A stretch of 64,000 bases of DNA from Chryseobacterium panacisoli (GTDB taxonomy: Bacteria > Bacteroidota > Bacteroidia > Flavobacteriales > Weeksellaceae), in contig NZ_VTRU01000002.1 in assembly GCF_008274625.1 (NCBI RefSeq), positions 512,645-576,644 of the forward strand, given 5' to 3'. Under the pieces are notes generated by a model, which searched no databases, was not told the DNA's origin, and saw only the letters and a list, made by a program, of their open reading frames with translations. This document shows, piece by piece, positions 9,373 through 17,762 of the stretch. The translations under genes were made by a program, and so were the position numbers. The stretch's first letter is position 1; each line of letters starts with the position of its first letter.

Positions 9373-9380
9373 TACTTTTG
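9373..9380 (+). promoter_or_regulatory. Promoter -7 element for the barrel gene at 9402
   Basis: TACTTTTG fits TAnnTTTG, 21 bases ahead of the ATG. No convincing -33 TTG is seen at the usual distance, which is compatible with activator dependence on the AraC protein encoded just upstream. Confidence 0.45.
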
Positions 9381-9401
9381 ATTTCATAAAATTTTAAATC
9401 T

Positions 9402-11576
9402 ATGATCATCAAATTGTGGCTTTTGTTATTCCTGCTATTTCTCTCAGTTTTTGGAAAAGCACAGGAAATGGTAAAAAGAAAAGTTCCGGATTCTCTGGCT
9501 CAGGCAACATCTTCCACCACGAATATTTCAGAAGTTATTCTTCAATCAGCTCCGCGAAAGATGAAATTGAACGATGGAAACCTGGTGGTCTCTGTTGCCG
9601 GAAACAGAGACTTTAAAACCTCTACCCATCTTCTTGATGTTTTAAGAAAAACACCCGGTGTTACAGTAGATCAGGAAGACGGAATTTTTATTGGAGGGAG
9701 AATTGCTCCGGCTGTGCTTATTGATGGAAAACCTGTTGTGATGAGCAATCAGGAGCTGCAGGCCTATTTGCGGTCTTTATCCCCGGATATGGTGGAATCT
9801 GTAGAAGTGAATACCAATCCGTCTTCAAAATATGATGCAGAATTTAAAGGAATTATTGATATTAAATTAAAAAAGAATACCAGTCTCGGCTGGAAGGCAA
9901 GCTATAATGGGAATGTGTATATTAATAAATTCAACTACAGGGAAAATGCATTCAATACATCTTATCATACGGGAAAAGTGACTTACAGTCTTCAGGCAGG
10001 CTATAATGAAGGTATTTCAACCTATCGTTATCAGGCTTTGCAGCGATTGGCAAATACGAATATGATGCGCACTCATACCTATCAGGAAGATTTTGGAAAG
10101 GTGTACAGTATTCAGACGGGAGCAGATTTCAGACTGAATGATAAAAACAGATTGGGAATCAATCTGAGAGGGAATTTCAGGAATAATGACCGTTCACGAA
10201 ACGGATCACTTTTTACTACCGATCAAAATGAAACCCAAACAGTATTGAATACCGCCAGTGAAAATCCCACCCGTTATTCACAATATAATTATGGAATTAC
10301 CACCGATTATTCTTTTCAAAATAAAGGTTTTAAACTCAGTTTTTTAGGAAACTATCTTTCAGTTAAAAATAAACAGAAGGATGATTTTATCAATAGAGAT
10401 CAGGCTGTAACAAATCTTCTGTCTTACTGGAAATCTGACTTGATTAATAAAATAAATATCTATACTGCCCAAATAGATGTTTCGCAGAAAATTGATCATG
10501 CAGATCTTGAAGCAGGAGTTAAATACAGCAGTTCAGACACTCAAAATAATATCAGGTATGATACATTATCTGCCGGAAGTCAATTTGTCTTTGATCCTGC
10601 GAGAAGTAACGTGTTTTCATATAAAGAAAAAATATGGGCAGGCTATCTGGCGTACAGACAGAAAATGGGAAACTTACAGATTAATGCAGGATTAAGATTT
10701 GAAAATACAAACAGTATTTCCAATGCAATTACTGTGGATTCTGTTGTTGCAAGAAACTATCTGAAATGGCTGCCTTCACTAAGTGCAAACTATACTTTTA
10801 ACAAGTCCAGTGAATTTTCCCTTTCCTACAGCAGGAAAATAACGAGACCGGTATTCTCTCAGCTTAATCCGTTCCGATTTTATTTCAGTCCGTTAAATTA
10901 CTGGATAGGAAATCCTTATCTGCTTCCTTCCTTTACAAGCCAGATCAAAGCAACCTACCGCTACAAAAACTGGATCACAAGCTTTACAGTCGGAAAGGAA
11001 AAAGATGTGATGACACGTTATCCTCTGTACAATCCGGAAACGAATGTATTAGAATATCTGGGAACGAATCTTCCGTACCGGAACTTTGCTGTTCTGGAAA
11101 CCAGTTTTCCAATCAGAATTACAAAATGGTGGAATGTTACCAGTCAGATCACAGGATATTATAATTACGAATTCAGGCCTTATTTGGATGAGGTTTTTGC
11201 ATTGAAAATCTACAATTATGAGGTCAGGCTCAATCAGGTATTTTCCCTTCCAAAAGGATTTACGGTGAATGTATTTGCCAATTATGAATCTAAAACGGGG
11301 AACAGTCTTTACATTATCAAACCAAGATATACCATAGATGTATCGGTTCAAAAGTCATGGCTTGATCATAAACTGAACACTAAATTGGGTTTTAATAATC
11401 TCTTAGATTCTTACGAACAGAGGCTGGAATTCCGTCATAAACAGATCATGGATAATCGGTTTACCCATTGGTGGGACAGCAGTAGATTGGTATTTTCACT
11501 CAGTTATACTATGGGAAGTTCAAAATATCAGGTAAAAGAAACCCAGAAAACAGAAGAAGAAAACAGAACGAGATAA
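9402..11576 (+). CDS. TonB-dependent-receptor-like outer-membrane beta-barrel protein
   Basis: 724 residues. A signal peptide (about 1-20, ending GKAQ) is followed by a plug domain (about 45-160, with LLDVLRKTPGVTVDQEDGIFI and GIIDIKLKKN), then a long barrel with many aromatic-rich strands. The N-terminal CarboxypepD_reg domain typical of SusC is absent. Layout and length match the OMP_b-brl_3 group. It probably takes up a ligand or exports a product, and the substrate cannot be read from the sequence. It is preceded by a membrane-bound AraC regulator and followed by a perfect terminator. Confidence 0.9.
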   Translation: MIIKLWLLLFLLFLSVFGKAQEMVKRKVPDSLAQATSSTTNISEVILQSAPRKMKLNDGNLVVSVAGNRDFKTSTHLLDVLRKTPGVTVDQEDGIFIGGRIAPAVLIDGKPVVMSNQELQAYLRSLSPDMVESVEVNTNPSSKYDAEFKGIIDIKLKKNTSLGWKASYNGNVYINKFNYRENAFNTSYHTGKVTYSLQAGYNEGISTYRYQALQRLANTNMMRTHTYQEDFGKVYSIQTGADFRLNDKNRLGINLRGNFRNNDRSRNGSLFTTDQNETQTVLNTASENPTRYSQYNYGITTDYSFQNKGFKLSFLGNYLSVKNKQKDDFINRDQAVTNLLSYWKSDLINKINIYTAQIDVSQKIDHADLEAGVKYSSSDTQNNIRYDTLSAGSQFVFDPARSNVFSYKEKIWAGYLAYRQKMGNLQINAGLRFENTNSISNAITVDSVVARNYLKWLPSLSANYTFNKSSEFSLSYSRKITRPVFSQLNPFRFYFSPLNYWIGNPYLLPSFTSQIKATYRYKNWITSFTVGKEKDVMTRYPLYNPETNVLEYLGTNLPYRNFAVLETSFPIRITKWWNVTSQITGYYNYEFRPYLDEVFALKIYNYEVRLNQVFSLPKGFTVNVFANYESKTGNSLYIIKPRYTIDVSVQKSWLDHKLNTKLGFNNLLDSYEQRLEFRHKQIMDNRFTHWWDSSRLVFSLSYTMGSSKYQVKETQKTEEENRTR

Positions 11577-11610
11577 GAAAGCCTGCTTGAAAAGCAGGCT
11601 TTCGTTTTTA
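11577..11610 (+). terminator. Terminator after the barrel gene
   Basis: GAAAGCCTGCTT (11577-11588) pairs perfectly with AAGCAGGCTTTC (11592-11603), then G and a T run. It overlaps the end of the convergent small peptide gene at 11611 and may serve both. Confidence 0.88.
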
Positions 11611-11775
11611 TTATGGACATTGGCATCTGTCGCATGTCCAGATATAACAGTTTCCTGCATCATCCCACTCACAGCATCTTCTGCCTGTTGAGATTGGTGC
11701 ACCTCCCATTACGGATTTTTGTTGCTCTCTTCCTAATTTTTGTGCGTTTTTCAGCACCGGATTGTTCTTGTTCAT
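11611..11775 (-). CDS. Double-glycine leader, cysteine-rich small peptide (bacteriocin-like precursor)
   Basis: 54 residues encoded on the minus strand from the ATG at 11773-11775 to TAA at 11611-11613. A 25-residue basic leader (with LKNAQKLGREQQKSV) ends in MGG. The remaining 29 residues contain six cysteines (two adjacent, then C, C, C, C) and end CDRCQCP. This is the plan of the bacteriocin-like small proteins common in Chryseobacterium: a leader cut after Gly-Gly by a peptidase-containing exporter, with a core that is disulfide-bonded or modified. No exporter or modifying enzyme lies nearby, so processing in trans would be needed. Activity is unknown. The alternative frame in the same DNA has no such order and is rejected. 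Confidence 0.75.
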   Translation of the reverse strand: MNKNNPVLKNAQKLGREQQKSVMGGAPISTGRRCCEWDDAGNCYIWTCDRCQCP

Positions 11776-12038
11776 AACTTTGATTTTTGGTGTTAATAGT
11801 TAAGTTTTAAGATTTATAATTTCGCGAAAATTATATCACTAATATAGGAAATTAAATAATAGGATTATCTGTTTTTTTGTTCTTATGTAGATGGAAAATA
11901 GTAAGTTGTAGATGTTTTTGGAACTATTCACTACAGTTGGCAGTGCAGGCAAGGAAATTTTGTTGAAGGGTGTTGATTTTGGATGTCAAATTTAATGCAT
12001 AAAATAATCCAAAAGTTTTATAGGTAGAGACCTTTACT
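11776..12038. other. Intergenic region, no gene seen
   Basis: 263 bases, AT-rich, between the small peptide gene and the next promoter. It must contain the minus-strand promoter of the peptide gene, but no full TAnnTTTG match is found; TAATTTTC (minus strand, near 11830) is the closest. No repeat or structured RNA is recognised. Confidence 0.4.
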
Positions 12039-12046
12039 TATATTTG
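12039..12046 (+). promoter_or_regulatory. Promoter -7 element at the head of the 12066-20361 run
   Basis: TATATTTG fits TAnnTTTG, 19 bases before the ATG at 12066. No TTG is found at the standard spacing. Confidence 0.5.
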
Positions 12047-12065
12047 TAGTATTGCATAAATCTTT

Positions 12066-12980
12066 ATGAGACTAAACATTAAAAATGAAACGGGTAGGCT
12101 GAAGTCAGTAGTTCTAGGCCAGCCTAATTCACTGGGAGCAGTTCCTACACTAGAGGAAAGTTATGACGCAAAGTCATATTACTCAATCGAACACAATATT
12201 TATCCTAAAGAAGAGGATATTATCAATGAAATGAACGCTTTTGAAGCGGTTCTAAAAAAGTATGACGTTGAAGTACTGCGTCCAAGTATCATCAAAGACT
12301 ACAACCAGGTTTTCTCAAGAGATGTAGCCTTTGTGATTGATGACAAGATGATCATTTCCAATGTGATCGCAGACAGAGCAGACGAGCAGGAAGCATACAA
12401 AAGCGTTTTTGAGAAAGTAGCATGGAGAAAGATCATTAACCTTCCGGAAACAGCACATATTGAAGGAGGAGATGTGATCGTATGGAATGATTTTATTTTT
12501 ATCGGAACCTGCTTTAGCGAAGATTACAGAAACTATAAGACGGCAAGAACCAATGAGTATGCCATTGAAATCTTAAAAGAATATTTTCCAAAGAAAAGAA
12601 TTATCGACCTGGAATTGAAGAAAAATGATAAAGTTCCGTTTGAGGGAATTCTGCATTTGGATTGTACATTTAATCCCGTAGGAGAAGACAAATGTATCAT
12701 TTATAAAAACGGGTTCGTAGACGAGAGTGACTACCGCTTGATTATCGACATTTTCGGAGAAGAAAACTGTTTCCATATCAATGATGAAGAAATGTTTGAA
12801 ATGTTCCCGAATATCTTCTCTATTGCTCCTGATATAGTAGTTTCAGACAAAGCATTCACCAGAATGAATGATCACTTAAGAAACGAATGGGGAATGACCG
12901 TTGAAGAAATTCCTTACAGAGAAATCTCTAAAATGGGTGGTTTGTTGAGATGTTCCACAATGCCGCTTGTGAGAGAATAA
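12066..12980 (+). CDS. Arginine deiminase / amidinotransferase superfamily enzyme
   Basis: 304 residues of the guanidine-modifying (GME) fold. Catalytic landmarks are HIEGGDVIVW (substrate acids), LHLDCTFNPVG (active His) and the C-terminal nucleophile Cys in LLRCSTMPL. The family covers arginine deiminase, dimethylarginine hydrolase and amidinotransferases, and the exact substrate cannot be assigned. The sequence resembles the dimethylargininase/ADI-like proteins of Bacteroidota that travel with CtlX. It is followed 86 bases later by CtlX and then by polyamine genes, so a role in arginine or citrulline breakdown feeding ornithine and polyamines is plausible. Confidence 0.85.
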   Translation: MRLNIKNETGRLKSVVLGQPNSLGAVPTLEESYDAKSYYSIEHNIYPKEEDIINEMNAFEAVLKKYDVEVLRPSIIKDYNQVFSRDVAFVIDDKMIISNVIADRADEQEAYKSVFEKVAWRKIINLPETAHIEGGDVIVWNDFIFIGTCFSEDYRNYKTARTNEYAIEILKEYFPKKRIIDLELKKNDKVPFEGILHLDCTFNPVGEDKCIIYKNGFVDESDYRLIIDIFGEENCFHINDEEMFEMFPNIFSIAPDIVVSDKAFTRMNDHLRNEWGMTVEEIPYREISKMGGLLRCSTMPLVRE

Positions 12981-13066
12981 TCAGGTGGGAGAGTTTTTAG
13001 TGTTTGAGAGTGAGAGAATTCTTAATCTTTCAATTTTTTAATTTTTCAATCTTTTAATCAAAAAAA

Positions 13067-13990
13067 ATGCAGACAACAGATACAGTATTAATGATAGAAC
13101 CGATTGCATTCGGTTACAACGCTGAGACAGCAAAAAACAATTACTTTCAGGTAGAACAGACAGGTTCCGATATCCAGCTCAAAGCTTTGGCTGAGTTCAA
13201 CACCTTTGTCGGAAAGCTGAGAGGAAAAGGAATTAATGTGATCACCATAAAAGATACATTGGATCCACATACTCCGGATTCTATTTTCCCGAATAACTGG
13301 GTGAGTTTCCATAAAGACGGAAAAGTGGTATTATATCCGATGTTCGCTTCCAACAGAAGAGTAGAAAGAAGAGAAGATATTATTGAAAGCATCAAAGAGC
13401 AGGGCTTTGAAGTTGCTGAAATTGATGACTGGTCTTTTCCTGAAACTCAGGGGCATTTTCTGGAAGGAACGGGAAGTATGATTTTCGATCACGATAATAA
13501 AATTGCTTACGGTTCTGTTTCTTTGAGACTGGACGAAAAACTGTTCAGAGAATTCTGTGCAAAATTCGGATTTACTCCCATTGTTTTCCATTCATTTCAG
13601 ACAGTAGGAACAGAAAGACTTCCTATCTATCACACTAATGTTATGATGTGTGTGGCAGATAAATTTGTAGTGATCTGCCTTGATTGTATTGATGATGAGC
13701 TGGAAAGAGAAAAGGTAGTTGAAACCATTAAAGGTTCCGGAAAAGAAATCATCGAAATTTCAGAAGACCAGATGCAGCAGTTTGCAGGAAATATGCTTCA
13801 GGTTCAGAATAAAGATGATAAGAAATTCCTGGTGATGAGCCAGACAGCTTACCAGTCTTTAACTACAGAACAGGTAGCCGCTATTGAAAAATACTGCGAA
13901 ATTATCTATTCAGACCTGAATACCATTGAAGTAAATGGAGGAGGAAGCGCAAGATGTATGCTTGCTGAGGTTTTTCTTCCAAAAAAATAA
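13067..13990 (+). CDS. ctlX: Citrulline utilization hydrolase CtlX-type
   Basis: 307 residues. The N-terminus TTDTVLMIEPIAFGYNAET and the long GME fold match the CtlX family. Active-site pieces are DSIFPNNWVSFH, HFLEGTGSMIFD, YHTNVMMCVAD (His) and the nucleophile Cys in GGGSARCMLAEVF near the C-terminus. Family members are assigned to hydrolysis of citrulline to ornithine. That would feed ornithine toward polyamines, in line with the AdoMet decarboxylase gene 20 bases downstream. Confidence 0.88.
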   Translation: MQTTDTVLMIEPIAFGYNAETAKNNYFQVEQTGSDIQLKALAEFNTFVGKLRGKGINVITIKDTLDPHTPDSIFPNNWVSFHKDGKVVLYPMFASNRRVERREDIIESIKEQGFEVAEIDDWSFPETQGHFLEGTGSMIFDHDNKIAYGSVSLRLDEKLFREFCAKFGFTPIVFHSFQTVGTERLPIYHTNVMMCVADKFVVICLDCIDDELEREKVVETIKGSGKEIIEISEDQMQQFAGNMLQVQNKDDKKFLVMSQTAYQSLTTEQVAAIEKYCEIIYSDLNTIEVNGGGSARCMLAEVFLPKK

Positions 13991-14010
13991 TATATTTACG
14001 AAAAAATTAA

Positions 14011-14370
14011 TTGAACCCATTATCAAGTAAAGGTTTACATATTCTTCTGACTTTGGAAACAGAGTCAGAAGATTTGTTATTAGACAGCAAAGGTTTTCTG
14101 GCGTTTACAGAAGAGATTCTGAAAACCAAAGAGGTGGAAATTGTAGGCGTTACCAATCATATTTTTGAGAATGATAGCTTTACTTCTGCAGTGATCCTTA
14201 AAGAGTCTCACCTTTGTATCCACACGTGGCCGGAATTTAAACAGCTTACTTTTGATGTTTTTCTTTGCAATTATACACAGGATAATACCGGAAAAGTAGA
14301 GCAGATTGCAGATGAGGTGGTTCAGTATTTTAAAGCTAATACCATTCAGAAACACAAAATTTACAGATAA
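14011..14370 (+). CDS. S-adenosylmethionine decarboxylase family protein (short, SpeH-like)
   Basis: 119 residues from a TTG start. The codon before it is an in-frame stop, and no ATG precedes the conserved LSSKGLHILL. The proenzyme cleavage site ES-H is at residues 65-67 (E65, S66), with His71 in IHTWPE and Cys86 in FDVFLCNY. The spacings S to H of 5 and H to C of 15 equal those of the Thermotoga enzyme (Ser63, His68, Cys83), so it should self-process to a pyruvoyl enzyme and make decarboxylated AdoMet, the aminopropyl donor. It is followed two bases later by the DUF4178 gene. The spermidine-synthase homologue lies four genes downstream. Confidence 0.9.
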   Translation: MNPLSSKGLHILLTLETESEDLLLDSKGFLAFTEEILKTKEVEIVGVTNHIFENDSFTSAVILKESHLCIHTWPEFKQLTFDVFLCNYTQDNTGKVEQIADEVVQYFKANTIQKHKIYR

Positions 14371-14372
14371 AA

Positions 14373-15830
14373 ATGCATTATGTCTGCCCAGCATGCGAAT
14401 CAGAAAATAAATTAGATCTCACCTTTCCCGTAGAAGAATATGTTTGCCAAACCTGTTCTCATCTCATTGATGCAACAGGAAACAAACAAATCAAACATTT
14501 GAAGGTTCCAACGGAAAACGTTGTGTTAGATGTCGGACAAAAAGGAAAAATTAAAGGTGTAGAATATACCGTCGTGGCAATTGTTGTCAAGAAATACGGA
14601 AACAGTATTTTCTGGCGTGAATACTCTTTAAAAGACAGTAAAGGAAATGATGCTTTCCTGAGTGAGAGTGACGGGCATTGGGTTTTCCTTATCCCGATAC
14701 ATCCTGACGATTTTAAAAGTAAAAACTCAAAGTTACCAACCTATGCCGGACGAACGTATCGCTGGTACGAAAATTCTCAATGCAGTATTGATGCAGCAGC
14801 TGGTTTTTTTGATGAACATCTGGATTTCAGCATTGCTACCTATAAAGAATACGTCAATGGTACACGCATGATCTCCCAGGAGAAAACCAGCAAAAAAAGC
14901 CAGTACTTTTATGGGGAACATATTTCAAAATATGAGGTGAAAAGAGCCTTTAAAATAGCTCATCTGCCTTATTATACAGGAATAGGGATTGTGCAGCCTT
15001 ATTATTTCGATACCAGACAGGCTTTAAACATCTTTTGTGTGGCAGCATTAATGATATGCCTGCTTCAGTTGTATGTGTATACCTCAAGAACAAACGAAAC
15101 CGTTTTTGAGCAGTCTATTAATTTTACTGATGTAAAAGACAAGGAACTGGTCAGCAAAAGCTTTACCTTATCAGGAGGCTCAGCACCATTAAAAGTAAAT
15201 GCTTTTTCAGCTGTTGATAATTCATGGGCGAATGTTCAGCTAAGCCTTGTGAATGAGAGTACCAACGAAGTTGTATATACCTCAAAAGATATTGAACAGT
15301 ACCATGGCTATGAAGATGGCGAAAGCTGGTCAGAAGGAAACCAGTCCGAAGACTTTAATCTTTGTGGAGTAACTTCCGGGCAGTATCACTTTCTTATTTC
15401 TGCAGAGAAGGATGGTACTTTACCTAGCTTTTCCGGTCTTATGTCTCCGGATTCAAAGGTTACGGTATCACGGGATAGATCAGGAATTATAGGGATTACC
15501 GACCTGCTTAGCGGGCAAACCACAACTTTTACAGATGGAAAGATACTGGAAAAAGATTCATCGGAAGTTGCCAGACTTGCTAAAACGTCTTTCGGTACTC
15601 AAAAGCTGGATTCCCTGATTAATGCTGAAGCACTTAGACTCACTTCAGATCCCATTTCAAGCAATACTTATGTACAGCTCAAAGCAACATGGCTTCCTGT
15701 TTCATTCTGGAACTTTGGGTTTATTTTATTCATTATGGTTGCTCTCTTTGTAGCTATGTGGATAGGAAAACATTTCTTTAATGTGAATAAATGGAAGAAT
15801 AGTTCAAATACCCCTTATACCACATCATGA
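14373..15830 (+). CDS. DUF4178 membrane protein with N-terminal zinc ribbon
   Basis: 485 residues. A zinc ribbon (Cys5, Cys8, Cys25, Cys28) is followed by a DUF4178 domain (about 50-190, with GVEYTVVAIVVKKYGNSIFW and SDGHWVFL). A membrane helix (about 215-235), a long exported domain (about 240-440) and a second membrane helix (about 448-468) complete it. Function is unknown. DUF4178 proteins are repeatedly found with DUF350 and polyamine-type enzymes, as here. Its stop overlaps the next gene as ATGA (15827-15830). Confidence 0.88.
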   Translation: MHYVCPACESENKLDLTFPVEEYVCQTCSHLIDATGNKQIKHLKVPTENVVLDVGQKGKIKGVEYTVVAIVVKKYGNSIFWREYSLKDSKGNDAFLSESDGHWVFLIPIHPDDFKSKNSKLPTYAGRTYRWYENSQCSIDAAAGFFDEHLDFSIATYKEYVNGTRMISQEKTSKKSQYFYGEHISKYEVKRAFKIAHLPYYTGIGIVQPYYFDTRQALNIFCVAALMICLLQLYVYTSRTNETVFEQSINFTDVKDKELVSKSFTLSGGSAPLKVNAFSAVDNSWANVQLSLVNESTNEVVYTSKDIEQYHGYEDGESWSEGNQSEDFNLCGVTSGQYHFLISAEKDGTLPSFSGLMSPDSKVTVSRDRSGIIGITDLLSGQTTTFTDGKILEKDSSEVARLAKTSFGTQKLDSLINAEALRLTSDPISSNTYVQLKATWLPVSFWNFGFILFIMVALFVAMWIGKHFFNVNKWKNSSNTPYTTS

Positions 15831-16027
15831 TAACTAATATTTTACATTACATAAGACAAAACTGGATTCTCTGTCTGATCGGAGGATTTTTCATGACCTG
15901 GTTTGTATATCTTACTTATCAGGGAAATCAGGTCTGCGACTGTGCCAAGACAGAAACATACCGTGACGGAACTACAAAAAGCCACTCCAGAGGAGGAGTA
16001 GGATTCTACAGATACTATCACAAATAA
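15827..16027 (+). CDS. Small single-helix membrane protein of the DUF4178/DUF350 cluster
   Basis: 66 residues. One membrane helix (about 12-32) precedes an exported tail with a CDC motif (residues 38-40) and a glycine/tyrosine-rich end (GGVGFYRYYHK). No family is recognised. Overlap with the DUF4178 gene (4 bases) and 12 bases to the DUF350 gene show it belongs to the same transcript. The paired cysteines could bind metal or form a disulfide. Confidence 0.7.
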   Translation: MITNILHYIRQNWILCLIGGFFMTWFVYLTYQGNQVCDCAKTETYRDGTTKSHSRGGVGFYRYYHK

Positions 16028-16039
16028 AAATATAAAACT

Positions 16040-16255
16040 ATGGACAACATCAATTTCTTACCCATATTAAACTCGGTTCTTTATTCATTCTTAGGAATCG
16101 CGATTCTTATCGTGTGCTATTTTATCATCGAAAAACTTACACCGGAAAAAACATGGCATGAGATCGCTCAGAACAAAAATATAGCACTGGCTATCGTCTT
16201 CGGAGCATTTATCATCGGAATTTCAATGATTATAAGCGCGGCAATTCATGGATAA
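16040..16255 (+). CDS. DUF350 membrane protein
   Basis: 71 residues with two membrane helices (about 10-30 and 46-68). The connecting segment IEKLTPEKTWHEIAQNKNIA is the DUF350 signature. In other bacteria DUF350 (YjfL in E. coli) is usually duplicated, with four helices; this is the single-unit form. The stop overlaps the aminopropyltransferase start by 8 bases. The function of the family is unknown. Confidence 0.88.
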   Translation: MDNINFLPILNSVLYSFLGIAILIVCYFIIEKLTPEKTWHEIAQNKNIALAIVFGAFIIGISMIISAAIHG

Positions 16256-17762
16256 GAAGAGGATTCCTCTTGAGCTGCTTTTATTGTTTTCGGTATTCGT
16301 CATTGCTACATGCGGATTGATTTATGAATTGGTGGCTGGAGCCTTGGCAAGCTATCTTTTAGGAGATTCTGTAAAGCAGTTTTCATTCATTATTGGGGTG
16401 TATCTGTTTTCCATGGGAGTAGGTTCCTATTTTGCGAAATTCATCAAAGGAAATCTGATTGATAAATTCATTGAGATTGAGATCCTGGTAGGAATCGTAG
16501 GCGGAATCAGCTCTGTTGTGCTCTTTACTTTGTTTAATACACTGGCACATTTTGAAAGCGTTCTCTATCTCTTTGTCTTCTTCACAGGATGCCTCGTTGG
16601 TGTGGAAATTCCGCTTTTAATGAATATTCTGAAAGACAGGGTACAGTTTAAAGATTTAGTTTCAAATGTCTTTGCATTCGATTATATCGGAGCCTTGCTG
16701 GCATCCATTCTATTTCCGCTGGTTTTGATTCCGAAGCTGGGGATTGTAAAAACCCCATTGTTTTTCGGACTCATTAATATTTCTATCGCGATATTCCTGT
16801 GTTATTACCTCAAAAGAGAATTGTCAAAGCCGCTTTCATTAAAAGTAAAATCAATTTCAGCGTTTATTCTATTGGTGGGACTTTTTATTTTTTCTGATAC
16901 TATTTTGTCTTATTCTGAAGAAAAACTATATGGTGAGAATGTGGTTTATACCAAAAGCTCACCCTACCAAAGGATTGTTCTCACCAGAAATACCCACGAA
17001 TTTCGTCTCTATTTAAATAACAACCTGCAGTTTTCTTCTACCGATGAATACCGTTATCATGAAGCTTTGGTACATCCTGCTATGTCTATGGCCAAAAATA
17101 TTGATAACGTTCTGATTCTGGGAGGAGGAGACGGTTTTGCAGCAAGAGAAGTATTAAAATACAAAGACGTTAAAAAAATAATGCTCGTAGACCTCGATGG
17201 GGAAATGACGCAATTTTTTAAGACCAATGAAACCATGCGAAGGCTGAATCAGGGATCTTTCTCCAATCCTAAAGTGGAAGTGATTAATAAAGACGCTTAC
17301 ATTTGGGTAAAAGAAAACAAAAAAAAGTTTGATGTCATCATTATAGACTTTCCGGATCCATCCAATTACAGCCTGGGAAAACTCTATTCACTGCAGTTTT
17401 ATAAAGAACTGGAGAAGCTGACGACGCTGGACACTAAAATAGTGGTTCAGACCACTTCTCCTTATTTTGCTCCCAAATCGTTCTGGTGTATAGAAAAAAC
17501 GATCAATCAGATTTTTCCTTTCACAGCAGCATACCATACCTATGTTCCGTCTTTTGGAGAATGGGGATTTTCTATGGCTTCATTTGAACCTGTCAACAAC
17601 AGAATCTACAGAAAGCTTCCGGGTTTAAAATTTTATGATTACAACTTTTCACAGATGTCTTATTTTAATAAAGATATGAAAGTGAAAGACGTAGAAGTTA
17701 ACCGTCTGGATAACCAGATACTAGTTCGTTATTTCGATGAAGAGTGGGGGAAAGTACAGTAG
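16248..17762 (+). CDS. Membrane-embedded polyamine aminopropyltransferase (spermidine synthase homologue)
   Basis: 504 residues. The first about 215 form seven or so membrane helices. The C-terminal domain (about 225-495) is a spermidine-synthase fold with the decarboxylated-AdoMet site GGGDG at residues 292-296, VDLDGEM after it, and the catalytic-loop pattern DFPDPSNYSLGKLYSLQFY. It should transfer aminopropyl groups from the product of the AdoMet decarboxylase four genes upstream. Membrane attachment suggests that the acceptor is a lipid, a membrane protein or an exported amine. It overlaps the next gene by 26 bases. Confidence 0.9.
   Translation: MDKKRIPLELLLLFSVFVIATCGLIYELVAGALASYLLGDSVKQFSFIIGVYLFSMGVGSYFAKFIKGNLIDKFIEIEILVGIVGGISSVVLFTLFNTLAHFESVLYLFVFFTGCLVGVEIPLLMNILKDRVQFKDLVSNVFAFDYIGALLASILFPLVLIPKLGIVKTPLFFGLINISIAIFLCYYLKRELSKPLSLKVKSISAFILLVGLFIFSDTILSYSEEKLYGENVVYTKSSPYQRIVLTRNTHEFRLYLNNNLQFSSTDEYRYHEALVHPAMSMAKNIDNVLILGGGDGFAAREVLKYKDVKKIMLVDLDGEMTQFFKTNETMRRLNQGSFSNPKVEVINKDAYIWVKENKKKFDVIIIDFPDPSNYSLGKLYSLQFYKELEKLTTLDTKIVVQTTSPYFAPKSFWCIEKTINQIFPFTAAYHTYVPSFGEWGFSMASFEPVNNRIYRKLPGLKFYDYNFSQMSYFNKDMKVKDVEVNRLDNQILVRYFDEEWGKVQ

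Noticed and set aside
11520..11702. 60-codon minus-strand frame over the terminator
   Set aside because: It starts at a GTG inside the Gly-Gly peptide gene, crosses a perfect terminator and has no order; the 54-residue frame in the same DNA is far better.
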